A DNA stretch of 64,000 nt from Cherax quadricarinatus. Its lineage: Eukaryota; Arthropoda; Malacostraca; Decapoda; Parastacidae. The stretch is from assembly GCF_038502225.1 (NCBI RefSeq), contig NC_091391.1, positions 5,215,719-5,279,718 on the forward strand, read 5' to 3'. The notes under the pieces are model-generated. The model searched no databases, had not been told where the DNA came from, and saw only the letters and a program-made list of their open reading frames with translations. Position 1 is the first letter of the stretch. Each line of letters begins with the position of its first letter. The position numbers were made by a program, and so were the translations under genes. Shown here one piece after another: positions 30,008 to 40,970 of this stretch.

Positions 30008-31201
30008 GTGCCAAGCAGGACGTACATTACTCAGGAGGAAAAGGCACTCCCAGGACATAAGCCTATGAAAGACAGGCTTACTCTGTTGATGTGTGCCAAT
30101 ACTAGTGGTGATTGCAAAGTGAAGCCTTTATTGGTGTATCACTCTGAAACTCCCAGAGCGTTCAGGAAAAACAATGTCGTCAAGGCTAATTTGTGTGTGC
30201 TGTGGAGGGCAAACAGTAAGGCATGGGTCACTAGGGACTTTTTCTATGACTTTTTACACCATGCATTTGCCCCCAATGTGAAAAATTACCTAATTGAAAA
30301 GAAATTAGACCTTAAGTGCCTCCTGGTATTAGACAATGCCCCTGGTCATCCTACAGACTTGGCAGAGCGACTTTCTAGGGACATGAGCTTCATTAAGGTG
30401 AAGTTTTTGCCTCCTAATACCACTCCTCTCCTGCAGCCCATGGACCAGCAGGTCATTTCCAACTTCAAGAAACTGTACACAAAAGCTATGTTTGAAAGGT
30501 GCTTTGTAGTGGCCTCAGAAACTCAACTGACTCTAAGAGAGTTTTGGAAAGATCACTTTACCATCCTCAATTGTGTAAACATTATAGGTAAGGCTTGGGA
30601 GGGAGTGACTAAGAGGACCTTGAACTCTGCTTGGAAAAAACTGTGGCCAGAATGTGTAGACAAAAGGGATTTTGAACGGTTTGAGGCTAACCCTGAGAAT
30701 CCTATGCCAGTTGAGGAATCAATTGTGGCATTGGGGAAGTCCTTGGGGTTGGAGGTTAGTGGGGAGGATGTGGAAGAGTTGGTGGTGGAGGACAATGAAG
30801 AACTAACCACTGATGAGCTGCTAAATCATCTTGAACAGCAAGAGGCCAGACCTGAGGAAACTGCTTCGGAGGAGGGGAGAGAGAAATTGAAGAAGTTGCC
30901 TACTTCTAAGATTAAGGAAATGTGTGCAAAGTGGCTTGAAGTGCAAACCTTTATTGATGAAAATCACCCTGACACAGCTACTGCAAGCCGTGTTGGCAAC
31001 CTGTACACTGACAATGTTGTGAACCACTTTAGGAAAGTCATAAAGGAACGGGAGGTACAGGTATCTATGGACAGACATGTTGTGCAACAGAAGTCCAGTG
31101 ACTCTGAAGCTGGTCCTAGTGGCATTAAAAGAACAAGGGAAGTAACCCCGGTCACAGACCGGGCCGCGGGGGCGTTGACCCCCGGAACTCTCTCCAGGTA
31201 A
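30008..31201 (+). pseudogene. Tigger/jerky-type transposase, C-terminal part (DDE_1 domain)
   Basis: The frame begins abruptly at 30008 with CCAAGCAGGACG (PSRTYITQEEKALPGHKP), the middle of a DDE_1 domain; the helix-turn-helix/CENP-B DNA-binding half and the first catalytic Asp are absent, and the bases just upstream are terminal non-coding sequence, so an internal deletion joined the 5' end to mid-gene. There is no ATG at 30008 (the codon is GTG). The second Asp (LVLDNAPGHP, residue 109) and third Asp (QPMDQQV, residue 146) remain. An acidic C-terminal region follows (EDVEELVVEDNEELTTDELL). The last ~17 codons and the stop come from an inserted LINE-A tail (31150-31213). It cannot be an active transposase. 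Confidence 0.9.
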
Positions 31202-31213
31202 ACTCCAGGTAAA
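31150..31213 (+). mobile_element. LINE-A 3' tail inserted in the transposase gene
   Basis: 64 bp of LINE-A terminus (ggtcacagaccgggccgcgg, ctctccaggtaaactccagg) interrupt the Tigger coding region and supply its present stop codon. No target duplication could be assigned. Confidence 0.85.
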
Positions 31214-31580
31214 CCTCAAGTGCTAATGGAAGGGGATTCCCCTTCTAAACACTAAGAAGATCAACACTCGCCCCTCCTCCCATCCCATCAATCATCACCA
31301 GATCTTCAATAAAGGTAAGTGTCATGTAACTGTGCATGTCTTCTTCAGTTTGTGTGTATTAAAATTAATATTTCATGTGGTAAAAATTTTTTTTTCAATA
31401 CTTTGGGGTGTCTTGCACGGATTAATTTGATTTCCATTATTTCTTATGGGGAAAATTAACTTGACTAACGATTATTTTGATTAACGATGAGCTCTCAGGA
31501 ACGGATTAATATCGCTGGTTGAGGGTCCACTGTATAATAACTGGTAACCAATTATAATAATTGGTAACCAATAATAATCA

Positions 31581-31919
31581 TAACTAAGTGCTAAACCCAT
31601 AAGGGCCATACAGGGCTAATGTGAAACTAATGTGACTCTAAAATTGCATTTTCATCGATTAAAAAGTCAAGGAAAAAAAATATACCATGTCCCTTTACCT
31701 AACATGTCGTCGATATTTCGACCAACATAATAATGTTTATCTCGTTCTCATGAGTACACTCCACTGTGCATATGAGGACATATAATTTGCAACTTATTAT
31801 TCTCTAAACAATGCTTCTCAAAATCTATTTACATATTTACAGCCATAATAACAATGGTTCTTTACACATACAAAGGTCTATAACTAAATTAAGCTTCTGT
31901 ACATGAATCAAAAGTTTGG
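31581..31919. other. SINE-2-like tail, otherwise nothing recognised
   Basis: gtgctaaacccataagggcc at 31588-31607 belongs to the SINE-2 tail family; 31690-31730 has a hairpin-element 3' motif (acatgtcgtcgatatttcga). Confidence 0.4.
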
Positions 31920-32023
31920 AAGTTATGTATTGTGTAACATTAGAATACGTTTATTCTGGAGATGTTTTGCCAGCCAGAGGCGTCTTCGGTCCAGTGAATG
32001 GTGGAAGATGAGGAGTTGAGGTG

Positions 32024-32435
32024 TGTGGCATGCAAAGAGTACGTAACCTTTATTCGGCGCATGTACACACCCTCATTTACATGCTATCTCCCCCAACCAG
32101 CGAACCAGGTTGCTGAGAGTTGATGGGGCCCCGTCGTTCAACTAGTGACCAGGTTCCAGCCAATAAGAAGATGGTTTTGGCAATTGCAGAGGTTATGTGG
32201 GTACCACTCTCCTGTCTGCCCTTGTCATTCCCATTCTAAAGCTGGTTGAAGCACGGTCTGCTATCTTGTGGCTTCTATTTCTGCCTTGCTTACTGTGGAG
32301 TGCACTATACTTATCACTGTACATAGTGTACATATTGCTGGTGAAGGATAATATAAGTCAAAACTTTTCTACTGTGTTTATTTTGCTCCCTTTACACCCA
32401 GGATAACAGGCCATTTGGACTCCTGGGTTGTAATA
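32024..32435 (+). repeat. 5' LTR
   Basis: Starts TGTGGCATGCAAAGAG and ends GGGTTGTAATA. It differs from the 3' LTR by six substitutions and one 3-bp indel, by direct comparison. A possible primer-binding site, TGGGTAGCCTGTCCGAGA, follows immediately at 32436. Confidence 0.95.
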
Positions 32436-32847
32436 TGGGTAGCCTGTCCGAGAGCTGGAGCTGGACTTAGAGAAACGGTTGAGCTTAGGGTGAAGCTGGT
32501 ACATTGTGCAGCTTGCTGTCTGGCATTGCATTAGCTTTGCCAACGCTTTACAAATTTTGCGTGTCAGTTACTTTGTTATGGTCAGCCTTGCTATTGTGTG
32601 ATCGTTCAACAGCTCGCTACTAGCTTGTTCAGTGTGCTCGCTTCGCTACGGTCAATCTTGTAGAACAGTGTGTAGCTGTCTGGCATTGCTTTACAAATTT
32701 TGCGTGTCAGTTGCAGTCAATTTTGCTATTGCGTATTCAACTTGTATGCGTATTCTGCAATCGTACTGTGCATAGCTAAGCATGTTCTGCAAATTAACCT
32801 GTTACGTTGGGCTATTCTGCAATCATACTGTGCATAGCGAATAACTT
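32436..32847 (+). other. Leader of the Gmr1-like element
   Basis: Untranslated region between 5' LTR and gag start, with internal duplications of the type gctgtctggcattgc and ttttgcgtgtcagtt. Confidence 0.6.
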
Positions 32848-34056
32848 ATGCCACCTAGACGAGTCAGACGTCTGGTGTCGGCATATACTTTGCATAACCT
32901 ACCTAAATTGTCCCTACAGCGTTGTTGGCAAATTGCTCGTTCCATTGGCATTAAATATAAACGCACGCTCACAGCTGCGCAACTGCGTTCACTGATTGCT
33001 GACAAATTTCGAGAAGAAGAGATGGCACATCAGACTCCTCCCTCTACGGGAGCTAGGGCAAAAACTACTATGTTCTCGCAGGAGGAAGATGATACACCAA
33101 CGGAGCAAAATGGTCAGTATAGTGCAGCTGGGTTGTCTCGAGGTGAATCAGAGTCGTTGGCACTTGAGCTGGCAAAAATCAATCTTGAGCAAACTAGGGA
33201 ACAGAGAGCATTCGCAAGGGAAGAATTTGATAGGGAAAGAGAAAGGAGGCAGTTTTTGCATTCTGTAAATGATTTTAGTTTACAGAAAGCAGTACAGCTT
33301 GTTCCCTGCTTCAATGAGGCCGAACCAGAACAATTTTTCGAAAGCTTCGAAAATCAGGCTCAAGCCTTGAGATAGCCGGAACAGCATTGGGCATCGTTGG
33401 TTCATACAGCATTGTTGGGTAAGGCACAGGAATTTACGTCAGCATTAAATGACGCTGAATTTTCTGATTATCAAGTAGTGAAGACCACAGTGTTGGGAGC
33501 ATATACATGTATCCCAGCCAAATATAAAAAGCTTTTCAAACTAAGCAGGCGGCAGCTTGGTCAATCCCTGGTGGATTTTGTTAGACAGCAAACCAAAGCT
33601 TTTACCAGCTGGTATAAAGCAAGTGGTGTCTCTACCTTTGAGGAGCTGATACAGTTTATTCTGACTGATAACTTGCTGGAGTCTGTGGGACCAGAGGTTC
33701 GAGTCTTTCTGCAGGATCGTGACTTAACCACTGCATTGGAGGCAGCTAGGTTGGCTGATACCTTCGAAACTAACCGCTCCTTATCCGAGCGGTCCCGTCT
33801 CTCTTTTCAACAGCCTGGCATGAGCAGAGATCGTCAACCTTGGAGAATGAAGTGCCAGCCGGAGGGAGAACGTCTACGTCAGCCAACTAAGTCACCTGGT
33901 GAGCCACACTTCTCAACTTATGGTCCACGTGCTGAGAGACAAACTACTCAACAGGGTGTATATCGACAACAGTATCCAGAGATACCAGCCAGAGCGACAC
34001 CAGTTGCAACGTCCGCAGGGAGTAAAGGGCAAGCCTGTCGTTTGCTTCCTCTGTAA
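32848..34056 (+). pseudogene. Gag of the Gmr1-like element with SCAN-like capsid
   Basis: Starts at ATG 32848 (MPPRRVRRLVSAYTLHNLPK). The N-terminus has a SAP-like helical pattern (LTAAQLRSLIADKF), then a charged coiled-coil-like stretch (ELAKINLEQTREQRAFAREE). An in-frame TAG at 33373-33375 interrupts LR-stop-PEQHW, where a conserved Trp is expected, and the same frame continues to 34056. At about 33520-33770 the pattern LFKLSRR...SLVDFV...FEELIQFILTDNLL...EVRVFLQDR...EAARLADTFE fits the SCAN/retroviral capsid C-terminal fold. The zinc knuckle is in the next frame. One nonsense change; the later shift could be programmed or decay. Confidence 0.85.
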
Positions 34057-34591
34057 CAAAGTAGGTCATATCCGTCCCAACTGCCCCCATAAACCCCAAC
34101 CCATTGGGAAAATCTCTAATATCCCTAGTAACATGTCCCCGAGAGAAGTAGAAAAAGGTATGGCCCCTTATTATTGCAAGAGTCTTATTTCCCTTCAGGA
34201 AAACTCAGAAACAACTGAAGTAAAGACCTTTAGAGATACTGGAGCATATTGCTCACTTATAATAGAAGGAATATTACCCCTTTCAGAGAACACTTCCTTG
34301 AATTCCTCTGTTTTATTGGAAGCATTTGGAGGAGCTATATATTCTGTCCCTTTGCATAAAATTTATGTACAGTGCAAATATTACACTGGGTACTTGACTG
34401 TGGGTGTCTCCAAAGGATTTCCCATGAAAGATGCCATGTTATTACTGGGTAATAACATTACTACTGTTAGTGCGTGTCCTGAACCTATAATGATTAATTC
34501 TTCTCCGGTGTTGGCCATAACTCGGGCAACATCCCAAGGTTGTCTGGCGAAAATGTTGACCTATCCTTGGACGACTCCGATCTCGGAATAG
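33899..34591 (+). pseudogene. Zinc knuckle and retropepsin of the Gmr1-like element
   Basis: The frame overlaps gag in +1. It encodes a CCHC zinc knuckle (CFLCNKVGHIRPNC, C-x2-C-x4-H-x4-C) at about 34047-34088, then an aspartic protease with an intact catalytic triplet (TFRDTGAYCSLI, around 34229-34264) and the downstream hydrophobic-Gly motif (AMLLLGNNI). The first ~45 codons are out-of-frame gag; the biological reading probably switches from gag near 34020-34050. It ends at TAG 34591, with the next domain in another frame. Confidence 0.8.
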
Positions 34592-35850
34592 CCACGTTGT
34601 TTTATGAGGCACACCGGCCGGAGCCTCGTAAATCAAGTGAACAGACCCCGATCAAGCCTTCCTATTCCCAGGTTGCAGGATTACCAGATATCTCTGTTTC
34701 CATGCCCGAGGGACTGTCCTTCCGGGAGGAGCAACGAAAGGACCCTTTTTTAAAATTCGCTTTTCAGGCAGCCATGGGTAAATCCTCTTTGGATCATCAG
34801 GTCAAGTATGAACTTAAAAATGATTATTTGATCTGCACTGAGACTGGTAAGGAGATAGAGGGCCGGCAATTGTCTGACAGGTTAGTGGTTCCAACAAAGT
34901 ATAGACCTCAAATATTAAATATAGCTCATAATACTTCATTAGGAGGTCACTTACGAATTACAAAAACCTTGTACGTATAGAATCACAGAAGAATTTTATT
35001 GGCCAAAATTAAAGCAAAATGTGAAGAATCATATTAGGTGTTGCCGAGAGTGTCAGCAAGTAGGGAAACCTGGACATTCCATTAAACCTGCACCTCTCCA
35101 ACCTATACCTGCTGATGGAGAACCTTTTGCAGATTTAATTATAGATTGTGTAGGTCCACTACCTAGGTCAAAGTCTGGAAATCAGTATTTATTTACGATT
35201 ATGGAAAAAGTAACCAGATATCATGAAGCAATTCCCATGCGTAGTATTAATACTAAAGCTATTCTCAAAGCTTTAACCAAATTCATTTCTTGTTTTGGCA
35301 TTCCTAAAGCTATTCAAAGTGATCAAGGTACTAACTTCACTGCCAAAGCATTTAGGGAAGCATTAACTAGGTTAGGGATAATCCACAACTTATCCACTGC
35401 CTATCATCCTCAGTCCCAAGGCGCCTTGGAAAGATTCCATCAAACGTTAAAAACCATGATGAGAACTTTTTGCATGCACTTTCCTACAGACTGGGATGAA
35501 TCACTACCTTTGTTGCTGTTCTCAGTACGAGAGACGGTGCAAGAGTCTACAGGGTATAGTCCGTTTGAGCTGATCTTTGGGCACAATGTACGAGGTCCTC
35601 TTCGGGTGTTCAAAGGATGGATGGATGGGAGAAGATGTTAGCTCAACACTCTACAACCCGTCTTCAAGGTTGCAGGTGGCACGTCAGTTAACCAAGGCTA
35701 ACCTAAAGACAGCTCAAAGTAAGATGAAACAGAGGTAAGACAGAAGTGCACAATTCCGCTCCTTCCATCCAGGAGACAAGGTGTTGGTGCAGGAACCTAT
35801 ACCTGGCCACACCTTGAAAGCTAGATTTACGGGACCTATGCAGATTGTAA
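34540..35850 (+). pseudogene. Integrase of the Gmr1-like element
   Basis: The N-terminal zinc-binding part begins in the 34540-34980 frame (IAHNTSLGGHLRITKTL holds the two His) and, after a frameshift at about 34975, continues with RITEEFYWPKLKQNVKNHIR, CCREC supplying the two Cys. In the second frame (35021-35641) the core carries Asp (LIIDCVG, residue 42), Asp (IQSDQG, 101) and Glu (GALERF, 137): D-D35-E is intact. The C-terminal part (FHPGDKVLVQEPIPGHTLKARFTGPM) is in a third frame beyond 35641 and contains a TAA at about 35736. It lies upstream of RT. Confidence 0.85.
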
Positions 35851-37440
35851 GTAGATTATCTGATGTAAATTATGTGGTAGCTCCCATTGATAAGACCTCA
35901 AAAACTAAAACTTACCACATTAATCAAATAAAATCTTTTCATACACCAGATAAAGTCCCAGTAATGACTCTGTCCCCTACCTCTGAGGACGACTCTGATT
36001 CTTTGCACTCTATCTCTGAAATTAATGTTAAACTTTCAAATTCAGTCCTCCTCAAGGATCCTAGCCCTTTAATGGAGGGATTATCTGAAACGCAAGCAAC
36101 AAGTTTAACTGAGCTTCTACAGTCATATCCTAATATTTTTTCGGATGTGCCGAAAAAATGTGCATTAGGTTATCATGATGTAGATGTGGGAAACTCTAAC
36201 CCTATTAAACTCTCCCCCTACAGAGCTAATCCTGAAAAGCAGAGGCTACTTCAGCAGGAAGCAGAATTTTTGTTAAAGTATGGTTTAGTGGAGGAGTCAT
36301 CTAGTCCATGGGCTTCACCGTGCATCCTTGTTAAGAAGGCTGATGGAGGGTTTCGTATGTGTACAGACTACCGTAAGGTGAATGAGGTCACAATTACAGA
36401 TGCTTACCCTCTTCCTCTTCTGGATGACGTAATTGACCTTGTGGGTAAGGCTACTTTTGTGTCCAAGTTAGATCTCCTTAAAGGTTACTATCAGGTACCT
36501 TTGACGGATAAGGCAAAGGAAATCTCTGCCTTCGTAATTCCAGGAGGTCATCAATACACAGTTACCCCCTTTGGAATGAAAAATTCCCCGTCTTCATTCC
36601 AGAAACTTATCCATCAAGCTATTAAATTACTTGAAGGCACGGCAGCACACCTAGATGATATTGTTGTGGTGTCTGATACTTGGGATCAACACCTACTTAG
36701 ACTTAAGGCTCTTTTTGAGACCTTTAAGAGTTCCCATTTAACAGTTAATTTATCTAAATCTTCCTTTGGCCAGGCCACTATCACTTTTCTAGGCCATGAA
36801 GTAGGTAGTGGTAAAGTTGCCCCTAAACTTGCTAAAGTTCTTGCTATTAAAGATTATCCAGTTCCTCATGATAGGAAATCTCTTCAACGTTTCCTAGGCA
36901 TGATAGGATTTTACAGAAGATTCTGTAAGAATTTCTCAGATATTGTAGCCCCTCTCACCAGTCACAAAGTTCCCTCTGATTGGACCCCAGATTGTCAAAC
37001 TTCTTTTGACAAAGCAAAAAGATTATTGTGTACTGCACCCATTCTTTTGTCTCCAGACTTCTCCAAACCTTTTTCATTACAGGTTGATGCTTGTGAGTCT
37101 GGGGTTGGGGCAGTACTATTACAAAACAAGAATGAGGAGCTGCAGCCTGTAGCTTGTTATTCTGCTAAGGTCCAGCCGCATCAGAGGGCTTACTCTACCA
37201 TTGAAAAAGAAGCCCTCGCACTGGTACTGGCTTTGGAACATTTCGATATTTATGTGGGCCAGACATCGCAGGTGGTCACAGTCTACAGTGATCACAATCC
37301 TCTAGTATATCTCCAAGCCATGAAGAACCACAACACAAGGCTCATGCGTTAGGCTATACGACTGCAACCATACTCACTCAGAATTAAATGTATTGCCGGC
37401 AAAGAAAATATGTTGGCAGACTCTTTATCTAGAGTCTAAT
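35781..37440 (+). pseudogene. Reverse transcriptase and RNase H of the Gmr1-like element
   Basis: The 523-codon frame has the gypsy RT series: KLSPYRANPEK, SSSPWASPCILVKK, GGFRMCTDYRKVN, FVSKLDLLKGYYQVPL, TPFGMKNSPSSFQ. The catalytic motif reads HLDD (residues 290-293), with His in place of the usual Tyr. RNase H follows (SLQVDACESGVGAVL, STIEKEALALVLAL, VYSDHNPL). It stops at TAG 37350-37352 within NTRLMR-stop-AIRLQPYS, where gypsy elements carry Trp, and the same frame then reads to LADSLSRV and a natural-looking TAA at about 37439. Confidence 0.9.
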
Positions 37441-37756
37441 ATTATTTATTTATTAGGTTAGGATGTTAGGTTACTTGTGGTAACCCCTTTTAAGCTTTTT
37501 TTGTATCCCCTGCTGTGGGGTTTTTTTTTAGTGAGGGGATGCTGGCTACCGTCCGCCTGTATCTTGGACCTATGCTAGCCCGACTGACTGCTGTCTCACT
37601 CTGAGTTTAGGGTTTGGCTTTTGGTCACGAGAAAAGCTGAGCTCTATCTAAGAGTTGGATGGTGGAGAGGAAAGGCGGTCCCATTATTTTGTGCCATGGC
37701 GGCACGGTTACCACTGGGAGGTGGCAGCCTAATCCTGAGCCTTCTCGGGGTGGGGG
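37441..37756 (+). other. 3' untranslated region and polypurine tract
   Basis: Non-coding region ending in tcggggtggggg directly before the 3' LTR; this G-rich run is the likely plus-strand primer. Confidence 0.7.
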
Positions 37757-38171
37757 TGTGGCATGCAAAGAGTACGTAACCTTTATTCGGCGCATGTACA
37801 CACCCTCATTTACAGGCTATCTCCCCCAACCAGCGAACCAGGTTGCTGAGAGTTGATGATGGGGCCCCGTCGTTCAACTAGTGACCAGGTTCCAGCCAAT
37901 AAGAAGATGGTTTTGGCAATCGCAGAGGTTATGTGGGTACCACTCTCCTGTCTGCCCTTGTCATTCCCATTCTAGAGCTGGTTGAAGCACAGTCTGCTAT
38001 CTTGTGGCTTCTATTTCTGCCTTGCTTACCGTGGAGTGCACTATACTTATCACTGTACATAGTATACATATTGCTGGTGAAGGATAATATAAGTCAAAAC
38101 TTTTCTACTGTGTTTATTTTGCTCCCTTTACACCCAGGATAACAGGCCATTTGGACTCCTGGGTTGTAATA
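37757..38171 (+). repeat. 3' LTR
   Basis: Partner of 32024-32435, followed by the AGGTG target duplication at 38172-38176. Confidence 0.95.
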
Positions 38172-38515
38172 AGGTGATTAGTCCCTCAGTCTGGAGTTAT
38201 TGTGATCAGTCCCTCAGCCTGGACTCACTGTGATCAGTCCCTCAGGACTCACTGTGATCAGTCCCTCAGGAGTCACTGTGATCAGTCCCTCAGGAGTCAC
38301 TGTGATCAGTCCCTCAGCCTGGAGTCAATGTGATCAGTTTATGAAGACTGATGGACTCAACACATCAACTCCAGGCTGAGGGACTGATTACCCCAACTCT
38401 TCCTCATTCTCCACCTTCTCTGCACTGTACTGAAGAAGCTATTGGTCGGCAAAACATTTCATAACAAAGATCCCCAAACTTTGCACAAGTGTCGCATTTA
38501 TCAACCTGTCGCTCT

Positions 38516-39061
38516 TCTAAAATATACAGTCATACATCGTCTATACATTCTTCAACATTTGTGTACGGAGAAACTAAATTAGAATGATTGTCCACTTACA
38601 CATGTATAGTATCATTCAACTCACTTTACAATTATAATTGTAACTAAGCACTAAACCCACAAGGGTCATACAGCGATTTGCTCGCCTTATAAATTTTGCT
38701 TTATTGACATCACATTCGACTCCTGATCCAAGGAAATGGAAATATCACTCCCTTCCTTGGCTCAAACCTAATTATCTTGTATTTCCCAGGCACTCTATGA
38801 CACTTACGGGTTAACACTTTCCCATGAATATGCACCACATTCATTATTATTATTATTATTATATTAATGGAAACTTCTGAACTTGTAGGGGTCATACAGT
38901 GCCTAGAATAGAAGGCAATCAGGTTTGATCGAAGGGAAGAACAACTCCAAATCCTTGGATCAAGAGCCCCTCACCAGCATCAAGGACCCTCCTTTGAGGT
39001 GTCCAGAACACCAGTATTTTTGTTTGTTAATATATGTTTGTTACTAACTCTCCGGGCTACA
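38516..39061. mobile_element. Inverted pair of SINE-2 copies
   Basis: 38634-38680 carries the tail motif (ctaagcactaaacccacaag). 38700-38860 reads gatccaaggaaatgg...ggcactctatgacac...(att)n in plus orientation, and 38870-39010 is the inverse (gtcatacagtgcctagaata, tcaagagcccctcaccagca). The family recurs at 40975, 41285 and 49617. I cannot identify its promoter head. Confidence 0.5.
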
Positions 39062-39413
39062 CAGGTGCTCCTCGCTTTATGATGGTTCCTCTTAAGATAT
39101 TTTGAGTTTACGATGGTGTGTTTTCAGCTGACTACATTAATGTTGAGTACCTGTACATGTACTGTACCTGTATAATCCTTCGGTAATCAAGTCAATCTAC
39201 TGTAAAAAAAAATGTACTATACAGTACTGTACATTTATTGATAGGATCAACTTCTATTAATTTATTTACTTTTTGGTGCTGTTATTTACCATAATTATTT
39301 CTTTATTTACGTATTCAGTGACAGTAGTTATTTATCATTCATATTCAACTTATATTTTCAACTCACGATGGGTTCATCGGAATGCACCTCCATCATAAGT
39401 CAAGAAGCACCTA
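39062..39413. mobile_element. MITE, 'CAGGTGCTTCTCGAC' family, copy 2
   Basis: Starts caggtgctcctcgctttatg and ends cataagtcaagaagcacct, imperfectly inverted; interior resembles 26058-26352 (acagtagttatttatc, ttcatattcaactta). Confidence 0.65.
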
Positions 39414-40399
39414 TACTGCAATATTCAATGCGATCCAGAATAAATTTGTTACACATCTTTTTCTCGCATGACCAAACAACCATACATACTCAAGTATAGG
39501 TTGGGGGTTTAAAGACAGTTTTTAGGCAAACAATAAGGGGTCCTGGGAGATTCTTTTTTATGCTTATTCATAAGTAATACTTTTTGAGGGGTTCAAATCC
39601 TTATACAGGAGAGACCTGTGTATACAACTACACCTTTAGGTGTTCTGTGTTTACGTCGGCTTTCAATCGAGTCAGTGTTCATTATGTTCGGTGCTTTTAC
39701 CGCTTTTTCACTGTTTTTTCACAACAGTTGTGTAAGAGAAGGATGAATAGTGCTGTATTTTAAGGTAAGCATTGTACATACTGCGTATTTTACTTATCTG
39801 TTTTTTTATGCCTAGCTGTATTGAGCACTTAATATACAATAATATAAACATGTTATCTTGCATCTTAGACACATCTGATAATGAAAAACTGCTGTTTTCC
39901 TCCTGCAGGTGATTTTCGCTTATCGTTTGGGGTCGCGAACCTTAGGCCTGTATTATGTAGGCCTACTGTACACTAGGTTCCAATATCTTAGTGTATAAGG
40001 GGCAAAAATCAGTCAATAATATTCCACCTTAAATCAATTTGATAATATGCAGCTGTGGTGTTCGCACACTTCTAGCAAGACACCTGGATGAATGGGCCAC
40101 CCTACCGTAGGGTGGGGGGCGAGGGTTGTTAGATGGCCGGCTTGTTAAAAACAATGCAGTGGTTTCATTTATGCTGCATTCCCTCGGTTTGCTTACAAGC
40201 ACAACAGATGAATGGGTATATAACTCTGTAGTGTATAAATCTGAAGTGGTGTATAAATCTGGTGGTGTATAAATCTGTAGTGGTGAATAAATCTGTAGTG
40301 GTGTATAAATCTGTAGTGGATATAAATTTTCAATGGCGAGTGTATAAATCTATAATATATAAATCTATAGTAGTGCGTGTATAAACTTGTAATAGAGTG
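39414..40399. other. No gene recognised; short 18-bp array near the end
   Basis: Low-complexity sequence. At 40225-40390 a loose array of gtgtataaatctgtagtg units is visible. Donor- and acceptor-like sites near 39764 and 39908 have no supporting coding frame. Confidence 0.45.
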
Positions 40400-40790
40400 A
40401 AAAGGAGGGGTCGGGGTAATATTAGGAAAAATTCAAAGGGATAAAGCAGGTTTTGCGAGGGGCTTGGACATCCAAGAGGCATGCGTGAGAATGTTAATAG
40501 TAGGAGTGAGTGGAGGCAAGTGATTTTTATGACTTGACGTGCTGTTGGAATGTGAGCAAGGTAATATTCATGAAGGGATTCAGGAGAAACCTGTCAGCCA
40601 GACTTGAGTCCTGGAGGTAGTAAGCACAGTGCCTGCACTCTGTAGGAGAGGTGGGGATATTGTAGTCTGGAGGGGCATTCGAGCTGTAATATCAGTGTGC
40701 CTCTGGCAAGATGGTGATATAGTTAGTAATAGTGGAAGCGTTTCTTCATTTCTGGGTCACTGTACCTGGGTGGGAGATGGCCAATGTGTT
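40400..40790 (+). mobile_element. RTE-like LINE 3' fragment, plus strand
   Basis: Shares gacttgagtcctggaggt, cagtgcctgcactctg and the final ctgggtcactgtacctgggt + gggagatggcc with other RTE tails. It contains a single copy of what became the 57-bp array at 57346-58770. Confidence 0.7.
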
Positions 40791-40815
40791 AATTAGGTGA
40801 AAGGTTTAACCCCAT

Positions 40816-40970
40816 AGGGTGTTAGTCGACTGGTGTGAGTTGCATCCTGGGGGACAAGATTGAGGACCCTAGTGGAAATAAGACAGACAGTCCTTGATGA
40901 CCCACTGCCTTTCTTGGGTTATCCTGGGTGGTTAACCCTGCGGGGTTAAAAATTCGAACGAAATCGTATA
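40816..40970 (+). mobile_element. SINE-1 3' half
   Basis: tcgactggtgtgagttgcat, gacaagattgaggacc, ttcttgggttatcctgggtg, as in the minus-strand copy at 6150-6310. The tRNA-like head is absent. Confidence 0.7.

Larger units (their letters stand above)
29841..31532 (+). mobile_element. pogo/Tigger-type DNA transposon, internally deleted
   Basis: Perfect 22-bp terminal inverted repeats beginning CAGTGGACCCTCAACC at both ends, with TA at 29839-29840 and 31533-31534. Total 1692 bp. The 5' half of the transposase gene is missing and a LINE-A tail is inserted near the 3' end of the coding part. Confidence 0.9.
29690..31580. repeat. ~22-bp AT-rich minisatellite split by the Tigger element
   Basis: Units of the type attataataattggtaac occur at 29690-29840 and again at 31533-31578. 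The pogo/Tigger element (29841-31532) is inserted between them. Confidence 0.75.
32024..38171 (+). mobile_element. Gmr1-like Ty3/gypsy LTR retrotransposon (gag-PR-IN-RT-RH order)
   Basis: Complete element of 6148 bp with 412/415-bp LTRs and the target duplication AGGTG at 32019-32023 and 38172-38176. Integrase (34.8-35.9 kb) precedes RT and RNase H (36.1-37.4 kb). That order is unlike ordinary Ty3/gypsy elements and is the hallmark of the Gmr1 group. Several frameshifts and nonsense codons make it inactive. Confidence 0.9.
31920..38515. mobile_element. Hairpin retroelement, family 2 relative, split by the Gmr1-like element
   Basis: The left arm (31920-32023: gccagccagaggcgtcttcg, agatgaggagttgaggtg) and right arm (about 38345-38470: aactccaggctgagggactg, ctgaagaagctattggtcgg, caaaac) are complementary. 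The LTR element entered the left arm, duplicating AGGTG. After it, at 38160-38345, the arm holds a 24-bp tandem (cactgtgatcagtccctcagg type). Confidence 0.65.
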
